Assembly: GCA_028712695.1 (NCBI GenBank)
Contig: JAQTQZ010000033.1
Coordinates: 1 to 37,489 of the forward strand
Direction: 5' to 3'
Source: Methylovulum sp.
GTDB taxonomy: Bacteria > Pseudomonadota > Gammaproteobacteria > Methylococcales > Methylomonadaceae
Length of the DNA stretch: 37,489 bases
The position numbers and the translations under genes were made by a program. Shown piece after piece: positions 9,694 through 17,100 of the stretch (the first letter of the stretch is position 1; each line of letters begins with the position of its first letter). Below the pieces are notes generated by a model. That model worked only from the letters and a program-made list of their open reading frames with translations, was not told the DNA's origin and searched no databases.

Positions 9694-9699
9694 GCCGTT

Positions 9700-11763
9700 A
9701 TGGCTAAGCTGACGTTTAAGGGCGTTTATACGCCCTCGCCGCTACTTAGGTTTAATTGGGCCCCTAATCCCAGACTGGTTTTTAAAGGCGATTATAAACC
9801 CAGCGGTACGTTAAACTTTTCACCCGTTCCCGCGCCACCGCCCGCCCCTGTCTTAAATTATACGCTATCAGCGGTCACTGATGACTGTACTGCTAACGTT
9901 GATGTTATCGGCAGTGCACCGGCCATTATTGACGCTACGGCTGATGATGCGGTCGGGTTAATATCAATCCCGTATATCACCAATGCCTCGCTAGTATATC
10001 AGTGTGATGATGTGGTGGCGGTGATGCAAGTCGCCGTCGTTTACACTGCGGCGATTGATGCGGTTTTGGATGCCGCCGTTGCGGTTGTGGGGGCGGGGTA
10101 TGATTCGGCGGTGTGGCGGGGGGTTAGCCGGACTAGCCAAGCTGCACATCAAAATAGCTTGCGTAAGTTTGCGCAGATAGCTAGCAATCATGCGCAGGGC
10201 ATAAAAATAAACCCGACATTAGCGGTTATTTTTAAGGCCGCTGTCGCTACGCCCAATGCCGTTTTTTTGCCGTGGCTTCAGGTGCATTTGTTGCCCGTAA
10301 AACGCGGTATCGTTTGGGCTGGTGCGGATGTGGCGGATGGGCGAGATGTTGGTGTGGCGTATTTTCAGCCCGCCAGTAAAACACTTGTTTTGCAGCCAGA
10401 TTGGGCGGGCGGTGATGATAAGTCAGCAGGGCTGACGGGGAGCTGGTATTACCCGCCAGCCAAGCCCAAAGTTATCACTGTTATTGATGATACGTCGGTT
10501 AAGTTAATTAAGTATGTGCGCATCAACAATAAGCAATCAAGCCGTCATTTGCGTGACCAGCGGGCGATTGTTTGGGGCGAGGCGGAGCGTCATAACTGGA
10601 TAGTCGGGCCAGTGGTTATACCGCCGATAATCAACCCGCCGACAGTGTGGCCACCAACGCTGATTTTCAGGTGCAAAAAGCCATACTATATAAACGGTAA
10701 AAATACGACGATTATTTTTACCGTTGGTTGTCCTTGGCAGTCTTTATTTATACCTAAAAAGAGGGTTTATATCGTGTTAAATGAGGTTTTAATACAGCGG
10801 TTGCCGGAGCTTACGGCGCTAGATTGTACGGACTTATCAATCAGTGGTGATGTTGACAATTGGACCTGGTCTTTTAATGCGACGCTGGCTTCAGCGCGGC
10901 AGCTGGATCTGATTAAGCCCGTGGATGCGTTAAATCCACGGGAAGTGCGCATCACGATTAACGGCCAGGCATGGGATTTTATTGTGGAAGGTTGGGGGCG
11001 GTCTAGGACGTTTCCAAAGTCTGGTGTGACAATTTCAGGGCGGTCAACCAGCGCTTATCTTGCCGACCCTTATGCGATCATTAGCAGCACTAATAATGCG
11101 GCTGATATTGGTGCCCAGCAATTGGCTGATTGGGCAGTGCAGTATACAGATTGGACGATTGATTGGCAGTTATCCCCCGACTGGCTGGTGCTGGCCACTG
11201 CGTTTAACTATCGCGGCACCCCCCTTGGGCAATTGCTTAAACTGGCAGAGGCGGCGGGGGGTGTTGTGCAGACTGCGCCCCATCTTAAACAAATTAGCTT
11301 GCTTAAACGTTACCCTGTGTTGCCGTGGGACTGGGCTACCGCCACGCCTTATGCGCAAATACCTGAGGACATAATGCTGGGGCTAGGGTCAACGTATTCG
11401 GTCAAACCATCTTACAATGCTGTTTATGTTTCCGGCGAGTCCGTTGGTGTGACGGCGCAAGTCACGAGAGACGGCACGGCAGGCGAGTTGGTTGCGCCGA
11501 TGGTTGTTAACCCGTTGGTTACTGATGTTTATGCTGCGCGGTCGTTAGGCGAGCGGATATTGGCGGATACAGGGGCGCAAGAGCTTTTTAAGTTTGAGAT
11601 GCCCGTCGAGCCGATTGTGGGCGTCGTGCCCTTAAATGTGTTGCTTGAGATTGATGAGGCGGCGGTCTTAAGACGTGGGCTATCGCGGTCGATCCAAATT
11701 AACGCGAGCTGGTCTAATGGTTTAGTAGTACGGCAACAAATTGAGGTTGAGTACAGTGGCTAA
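9700..11763 (+). CDS. Phage baseplate hub-like protein
   Basis: A 687-residue protein. The N-terminal ~100 residues hold two short repeats (LTFKGVYTPSP, LVFKGDYKPSG) and a proline-rich linker, followed by a beta domain to about residue 330. The C-terminal half (about 345-687) reads like a baseplate hub: a ring-forming beta domain (LSISGDVDNWTWSFNATL), AWDFIVEGWGRSRTF, GRSTSAYL, then a helical/beta part with QQLADWAVQ and GQLLKLAEAAGGVVQT. Hub proteins close the tail tube. The pairing with the short OB-fold-like protein that follows suggests a hub and spike module. The name is inference from architecture. Confidence 0.6.
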   Translation: MAKLTFKGVYTPSPLLRFNWAPNPRLVFKGDYKPSGTLNFSPVPAPPPAPVLNYTLSAVTDDCTANVDVIGSAPAIIDATADDAVGLISIPYITNASLVYQCDDVVAVMQVAVVYTAAIDAVLDAAVAVVGAGYDSAVWRGVSRTSQAAHQNSLRKFAQIASNHAQGIKINPTLAVIFKAAVATPNAVFLPWLQVHLLPVKRGIVWAGADVADGRDVGVAYFQPASKTLVLQPDWAGGDDKSAGLTGSWYYPPAKPKVITVIDDTSVKLIKYVRINNKQSSRHLRDQRAIVWGEAERHNWIVGPVVIPPIINPPTVWPPTLIFRCKKPYYINGKNTTIIFTVGCPWQSLFIPKKRVYIVLNEVLIQRLPELTALDCTDLSISGDVDNWTWSFNATLASARQLDLIKPVDALNPREVRITINGQAWDFIVEGWGRSRTFPKSGVTISGRSTSAYLADPYAIISSTNNAADIGAQQLADWAVQYTDWTIDWQLSPDWLVLATAFNYRGTPLGQLLKLAEAAGGVVQTAPHLKQISLLKRYPVLPWDWATATPYAQIPEDIMLGLGSTYSVKPSYNAVYVSGESVGVTAQVTRDGTAGELVAPMVVNPLVTDVYAARSLGERILADTGAQELFKFEMPVEPIVGVVPLNVLLEIDEAAVLRRGLSRSIQINASWSNGLVVRQQIEVEYSG

Positions 11764-11980
11764 TCCTTATGTTGCTTTAAAAAAACTATTGCCCGATCAG
11801 CCGCTATTGATCGGCACGGTCACGGCGTTTTTAAGTGACGGTAGGTCGAGTGTGGATGTGCCGGGTGGGGTGATTGTTGTGCGTGGGCAGTCGGTGGCGG
11901 TGGGGCAAAAAGCGTTTGTTCGCAATGGGATTGTTGAGGGGGGTGCGCCTGCTCTGAGCGAGCAAATAATTGTTGTTTAA
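11756..11980 (+). CDS. Short OB-fold-like phage baseplate/spike protein, last gene of tail operon
   Basis: I choose the GTG at 11756, which lies nine bases after GAGG and overlaps the end of the hub-like gene, giving 74 residues (MANPYVALKKLLPDQP). An upstream TTG in the same frame would add five residues without a better ribosome site. The sequence LLIGTVTAFLSDGRSSVDVPGG and VVRGQSVAVGQKAFVRNGIVEG has the alternating beta pattern of a small OB barrel as in phage spike or baseplate assembly proteins. It is followed by a non-coding repeat region, so it ends the operon. Confidence 0.6.
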   Translation: MANPYVALKKLLPDQPLLIGTVTAFLSDGRSSVDVPGGVIVVRGQSVAVGQKAFVRNGIVEGGAPALSEQIIVV

Positions 11981-11995
11981 AAGGGTGTTAAATTG

Positions 11996-12093
11996 CACAA
12001 AAACACCGCCAAATATCTCACAAAAACACCGCCAAATATCTCACGAATTTACACGAATTTACAAAAAACACCGCCAAATATCTCACGAATTTA
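11996..12093 (+). repeat. Composite tandem repeat, A-A-B-B-A-B
   Basis: Unit A (23 bp, starting CACAAAAACACCGCC and ending AAATATCT) occurs at 11996-12018 and 12019-12041, and in a 22-bp form at 12062-12083. Unit B (CACGAATTTA) occurs at 12042-12051, 12052-12061 and 12084-12093. The block fills most of the space between the tail operon and the tRNA region. An open frame crosses it but looks like chance. It has no spacer structure, so it is not a CRISPR array. Confidence 0.92.
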
Positions 12094-12153
12094 CAGTAGT
12101 TAGATTTATCGTCACAAAACCGGAAAAAAACCGGAAAACAAAAAACGACAGGC

Positions 12154-12179
12154 AAAAAAAACCAGCTAAGTAGCTGGTT
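12154..12179 (-). terminator. Rho-independent terminator of tRNA-Lys
   Basis: On the - strand a perfect 9-bp stem (AACCAGCTA with TAGCTGGTT, 12160-12179, two unpaired bases at the tip) is followed by a run of T (12160 down to 12154). It sits 14 bases after the CCA end of tRNA-Lys, as expected for its terminator. Confidence 0.85.
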
Positions 12180-12193
12180 CAATTAGTGTTTTA

Positions 12194-12269
12194 TGGTGGG
12201 TCGCATGCGATTCGAACGCATGACCATCGCATTAAAAGTGCGGTGCTCTACCGGCTGAGCTAGCGACCC
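12194..12269 (-). tRNA. tRNA-Lys (anticodon TTT)
   Basis: The - strand shows a complete 76-nt cloverleaf: acceptor GGGTCGC pairing with GCGACCC, encoded ACCA end, D arm with AGCCGGTA, anticodon loop CTTTTAA (anticodon TTT, lysine) and T arm ATGCG-TTCGAAT-CGCAT. The outermost anticodon-stem pair is C-A, a position where E. coli tRNA-Lys has only a G-T wobble. A separate promoter lies upstream and a terminator downstream. Its 3' end faces the prophage. Confidence 0.97.
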
Positions 12270-12283
12270 TAGAAAGACTTACA

Positions 12284-12312
12284 ATTATAAAAAATAACTA
12301 TAGCTTATGCAA
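12284..12312 (-). promoter_or_regulatory. Sigma70-type promoter of tRNA-Lys
   Basis: On the - strand TTGCAT (12312-12307) and TATAAT (12289-12284) are separated by exactly 17 bases. The -10 box lies about 15 bases upstream of the tRNA. Confidence 0.85.
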
Positions 12313-12437
12313 TTTTTTATAACATCCAAATATATAAACAAACTGGAAATTATTAATTTGACGCGAATATCCAACAGCCATAACAAAAACTTTGGATATG
12401 AAATACTGGCTATTAGCCGTACAGGTATTTTATCGTT

Positions 12438-12514
12438 TGGTAGGCGCGATTGGACTCGAACCAACGACCCCCACCATGTCAAGGTGGTGCTCTAACCAAC
12501 TGAGCTACGCGCCT
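12438..12514 (-). tRNA. tRNA-Val (anticodon GAC)
   Basis: The - strand shows a 77-nt tRNA: acceptor AGGCGCG pairing with CGCGCCT, encoded ACCA, anticodon arm CCACC-TTGACAT-GGTGG (anticodon GAC, valine) and T arm TTGG-TTCGAGT-CCAA. It is intact and has its own promoter. Confidence 0.97.
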
Positions 12515-12541
12515 GAAGCATATCCAACTTCAGAGCCGGTA

Positions 12542-12570
12542 ATTATATCTACAAGATTCCATTTGCGCAA
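12542..12570 (-). promoter_or_regulatory. Sigma70-type promoter of tRNA-Val
   Basis: On the - strand TTGCGC (12570-12565) and a perfect TATAAT (12547-12542) are separated by 17 bases, 27 bases upstream of the tRNA. It starts just after the end of the ubiI-like gene, so the tRNAs are not dependent on that gene for transcription. Confidence 0.85.
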
Positions 12571-12599
12571 CCATTAAACTCACATTTTTCAGACTATTT

Positions 12600-13817
12600 T
12601 TATACAATTGACTCACCTTGCGCCAATTTTGGCAATTTACCTTCTAAGCCCATTGCACTGCGCATCACTTTATTTTTAGCGGGTGCGATCCGCTCGGCCA
12701 ATCCCAAACCTAAGTTGCGTAAAAATTTTATCGGCAAAACTTCGTTGCTGAATACCTGATAAAACACATCCATAACGGTCATCATCTTTAAATTTTCACT
12801 GCGACGCATCCGTTCATAGCGCTTTAACACTGACAACTCAGCAATTTCAAGCCCTTTTCCTGCTGCCTCAACCAACACTTCCGCCAATGCCGCCGCATCC
12901 AACAGGCCAATATTAACCCCCTGCCCTGCTAGTGGGTTAATGGTATGCGCAGCATCACCTACTAACACCGCACCGGGTTTAACATAGTTTTGTGCATGTT
13001 GCCGTTTTAGCGGAAAGCTTGCCGTACCTAAAACCGCCGTGACCTCACCAAGACAATCGGGAAAAGCAGCCATTAGCTCATTTCTTAATGCGTCGGGCGA
13101 TAACGCCTTTAACCGATTTACTTCGTCCGGCGAGTTATACCAGACAATAGAGCCATAATTTCCAGATAATGGCAAAAACGCCTGCGGCCCACTGGGCACA
13201 AAGCGTTGCCACGTTATATCTTGCTGCCCATAAGCTGTTTCAATATAAATCACTAGGGCATGCTGCTGGTAATCCCAACTGGTCACGCCTAATCCGACAG
13301 CTTGCCTGACTCTGGATTGCGCACCATCGGCAGCGACCAACACGTTTGCCGCCAACACCCGCCCATCACCGAGGTGCAACTCGCTAAACCTCCCTGGGCA
13401 ATAATTAATTTTTTCAATAGCCATAGGGCATATCAGCTCGATGTTATCAAAAGCCTGCAAACGTTCCAGTAGCGCGATTTGGGTGACACGGTTTTCAACA
13501 ATGTAGCCCAACTCAGGATAATCAATGTCATCACTACAAAATTCAGTGTCGCCCGCCGTTTCCCAAACCCTCATCCGCCGAAAGGGACAAAAACGACGGC
13601 TGACCACACCTTCCCAAGCGCCCACAGTCTCCAATATATTTTTTGACGCAATACTGAGTGCGGATACCCGAAGATCGTGTGGTTGGTCGGCCGCAAAAGG
13701 CAATGGCGGGGCATTTTCTATAACAGCGACTTTTAAGGAACTGGATCCTAAGCCACAGGCAACAGCAGCACCAACCATGCCACCGCCTACGATTACCACA
13801 TCAAAAATTTCTTTCAT
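12600..13817 (-). CDS. ubiI: FAD-dependent ubiquinone-biosynthesis hydroxylase, UbiI-like
   Basis: A 405-residue flavoprotein of the UbiH/UbiF/UbiI (COQ6) family, which adds a hydroxyl group to the ring of polyprenyl-phenol intermediates of ubiquinone. Visible motifs are the N-terminal FAD-binding IVGGGMVGAAVACGLG (residues ~9-24), the central ADGAQSRVRQA, and VGDAAHTINPLAGQGVN (~288-304). Phrases such as LRVSALS..S, WDYQQHALV and the end MRSAMGLEGKLP resemble E. coli UbiI (ring C5 hydroxylase) more than UbiF or UbiH, but the three paralogues are alike and the symbol is tentative. Length is normal. It is transcribed divergently from gltB with 292 bases between them. Confidence 0.85.
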   Translation of the reverse strand: MKEIFDVVIVGGGMVGAAVACGLGSSSLKVAVIENAPPLPFAADQPHDLRVSALSIASKNILETVGAWEGVVSRRFCPFRRMRVWETAGDTEFCSDDIDYPELGYIVENRVTQIALLERLQAFDNIELICPMAIEKINYCPGRFSELHLGDGRVLAANVLVAADGAQSRVRQAVGLGVTSWDYQQHALVIYIETAYGQQDITWQRFVPSGPQAFLPLSGNYGSIVWYNSPDEVNRLKALSPDALRNELMAAFPDCLGEVTAVLGTASFPLKRQHAQNYVKPGAVLVGDAAHTINPLAGQGVNIGLLDAAALAEVLVEAAGKGLEIAELSVLKRYERMRRSENLKMMTVMDVFYQVFSNEVLPIKFLRNLGLGLAERIAPAKNKVMRSAMGLEGKLPKLAQGESIV

Positions 13818-14109
13818 ATTAATTAACTATAAAGTAATCTAATTTTTTATAAAATACCGGCACATAATGACAGTTAACCCTGACTGTATTAGAATTAACA
13901 GGTTTCACTAAATGAAATTTATCTGAAAAGATTTGTAGCTAACAGCTACACGGCGTACTTAAGATTGAATTTAACACGCCTTGAACAAAAACGTAACTAT
14001 TCAAACTAGAAGTTAAATTAAGTCCCTATACGCAGGACTACGGATACATTAATATCCCGAATGGCTACATAAATAAACCATAACAGCATCATAAGAACGG
14101 GCTGGATAA
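13818..14109. promoter_or_regulatory. Divergent intergenic region between ubiI-like gene and gltB
   Basis: About 290 AT-rich bases that must contain both promoters. The clearest element is a perfect 7-bp inverted repeat TGTAGCT-AAC-AGCTACA at 13934-13950, which could be an operator or a short hairpin. I see no convincing -35/-10 pair with 17-base spacing, no tRNA and no open frame worth reporting. The gltB start at 14110 has only a weak ribosome site (AAGAACGGG). Confidence 0.45.
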
Positions 14110-17100
14110 ATGACAAAAAATTCCCGATTAGGTAAAGAAGCAATGCTTTATAACGCTGACCAGTCGCAGGACAGCTGCGGTGTAGGATTCATTACCCATA
14201 AACAGAGCAAACAAACGCATGATCTGTTGGTTAAATCGCATGAAGCGCTTTGTACTATTCCACATCGTGGCGGCATGAGCGCTGAGGGGATAGGTGACGG
14301 TGCTGGCGTTAACATCGACTTATCCCGCAAATTCTTTCGCAAAATCACCGGCATCAATACGCTTGAACTCGGCCAGTTTGGGGTTGCCAACTTTTTCTTC
14401 CCTGAAGATCACGACCATTATGATTCGACGGCCCAAGAATTAGTGGAACGCCACCTTAAAACGGCAGGCTTGCCTATTCTACTGTGGCGTACCGTACCGG
14501 TAGACAAAAGCGTTATTAACGATGCCGCAGTGAAAGCCCAGCTATCCATAAAACAATGCGTGTTTGGGCGTCCCGACAGCTTAACCTATGCCAGCCATGC
14601 GGATTTCGAGAAATATATCCAAGCCACCTTGCTAGGCATTGAGGGCGAAGGGTTTTCGCGACCTGAACTGAATGGTTTTTACCCGTTATCAATGAGTTCA
14701 CGCACCCAAGTTTATAAAGGCCGGTTAAACTCATTCGAAGTTATCCCTTACTTCATAGATTTATACGACCAAGACCACGAAATCAACACGTTATTTTTCC
14801 ATACCCGTTTTTCCACCAACACCGCGCCAGCGACGATGATGGCGCAGCCGTTCCGGTATATGGCACATAACGGCGAGCTGAACACCGACAAGAAAAATCG
14901 TCTAAGCGAAAATGCCATAGCCCGCCAGCATAACAAGCACATCGTGTTCCCTTGCGGGCAATCGGATTCCGGCCGTCTGGACCAAACCCTGACGCGCCGT
15001 ATTAATGAAGACGGACTGGATATTGTCACTGCCGTCTTGGCAATGATGCCGCCCGCCTGGGAAAATGACACCACACTGTCGCCCGCCGTCCGCGCCATGC
15101 TGGAATATTTCAGCCTGTATGAAGAAAAAAATGATGGCCCTGCCGCCCTTATTTTTAATGATGGCATCCGGGTCGGCGCACGTTTGGACCGGTTGGGCTT
15201 ACGTCCTTTGCGTTCAGTAGAAACCGGCGAATACCTTGCGGTTATGTCTGAAGCAGGACAAATAGACTTCCCACCCACAGACGTCATCAAACGCGGCCGT
15301 ATTGAAGCGGGCGGCATGCTTTATTTTGACCATAACACCGGCCAAGCTTATAACAGCCATCAAGTCATGGAACGTTTGGCACAAGAACAAGATTATGCCG
15401 CCCTGCTCGTGCAGCGCTGCCTACATCTTGCCGAGCTGCCCAAGGTTGAATTGAACGAGATCAATAACAAGCATGCCTTCAACATCGACCAACAACACAC
15501 CGCTTACTCGCTAAACCAGGAAAGCTTCAAATTCCTGCTGGATCCTATCCTTGCGACAGGTATGGAAAAAGTGTCGGCGATGGGCTACGGTATCGCACCC
15601 AACGCACTATCGGGCGCTGAAGGCGGTATGTCACGTTATTTCAGCCAGCGCTTTGCCCAGGTCACCAATCCTCCACTCGATTCAATTCGAGAGAGTGACG
15701 GCATGAGCTTACGCGTCGCACTTGGCGCCAAGCCAACGTTTTCCGATATAAGCAGCAAACAACTGGTGATTGACACGCCGATTTTGCAACGCACGCAACT
15801 GGAACAGATACGCAGGCAAACGATGGTCGCCACGACCACGCTGGACATGCTGTACACCCCTGACTTTACCGATGCGAAAACCAACGAAGACGCCTTGGAA
15901 ACGGCGTTATTGGCGGTTTGCGATCAAGTGGAGGCCGCAGCCCAAAACAACACCGGCATTATTATCTTAAGTGACATTAACATCAGCACCGAACAAGCCG
16001 CTATCCCAGCACTGCTAATGATTGCCGCCGCCAACCAGCGCCTGGTCAAACAAGGCCTGCGCTTTAATTCTTCGCTAATCGCCGAAACCGGACAAGTCGC
16101 AAGTCCCCATGATATTGCCACCATTCTAGGTTTTGGCGCTTCAGCAATTTGTCCAATTAGCGTGCATAACCGTGTCATCAGCCACCATGCGCCTGCTGAG
16201 CAACAAAAAATTCTGGATAAGTTCCAAAAAGGCGCAGAAAAATCACTGATGAAAACCATGGGCAAATTCGGCTTGTGCACGGTTGAAAGTTACATCGGCG
16301 GCGAGTTTTTTGAATCAAACTATCTGGACACCGACGAGCCTCGGTTAAGCCCTTACTTCCCAAACATCCACGCGTCTGTGGGCGGTGTGCGCTACGCTGA
16401 CATCGCTGCGAGCGCAACCGAGTGGCACCAAAAGGCATTAACTGTCAAAGAAGAAAAGGATATCCCGTTCTTAGGCCTGTTCAAAGAACGCCAAGACGGT
16501 GCTGGCCATTCTTACGGCAACACGGCGGTCAGGGAATACATCAACATGACCGACGAGCCGATTTTATATATCGACCAAAAATCACCGGTCGCCAGCGATA
16601 CGGCCTATCTGGACACTGGCTATGAAAAACGCACACCGGAACAAATCGACCGCTTTGGCATTACCCCCGCGTACCGCAGTTTCACCAAAAACTTGTATCA
16701 GGAACGCGACACACGTCCTGCCGCATTACGGGACATTATGGATTTTCCCGCCGATGTCAGCACAGCAAAAACCTGTGCAGAATTTGACCGGATCTTGGGT
16801 AGGCACAATTTACGGGGCAACCGGAACTTTTTGGTGCGCGGCCTCAAAGCAAGCAAAACCAGCGACCAATCGTTTACACTAAGTTTCACCGAAAATGTCA
16901 CAGCCGAGCGCTTACAGCAACTGGCCGACCATTTTAACAAGCGCTTTTCCGGCACTGAATTTAGACTTGTCGTTGAAAAAGACTGCCTAGAAGTGACCGT
17001 AGCCGACAGCAATAGCTTGTTTGGCAATTACTTGAACACGCTACAAACCGCCAAAGACCCGATTGCGCTTGACGGTGTGGAAGCCGCCCACAAAATCACC

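Noticed and set aside
11996..12093. Possible CRISPR array
   Set aside because: Units are directly adjacent or interleaved, without unique spacers of constant length, and there are no cas genes.
11970..12173. 67-residue frame after the tail operon
   Set aside because: It runs through the tandem repeat and the A-rich tract before the tRNA terminator. The product is merely translated repeat.
13818..14109. Riboswitch upstream of gltB (for example glutamine-responsive)
   Set aside because: I see only one short inverted repeat and none of the conserved sequence blocks of known glutamine riboswitches. Those are also mostly cyanobacterial.
14748..15317. 189-residue frame on the - strand inside gltB
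   Set aside because: It is antisense to a conserved glutamine amidotransferase domain and shows no conserved features of its own.
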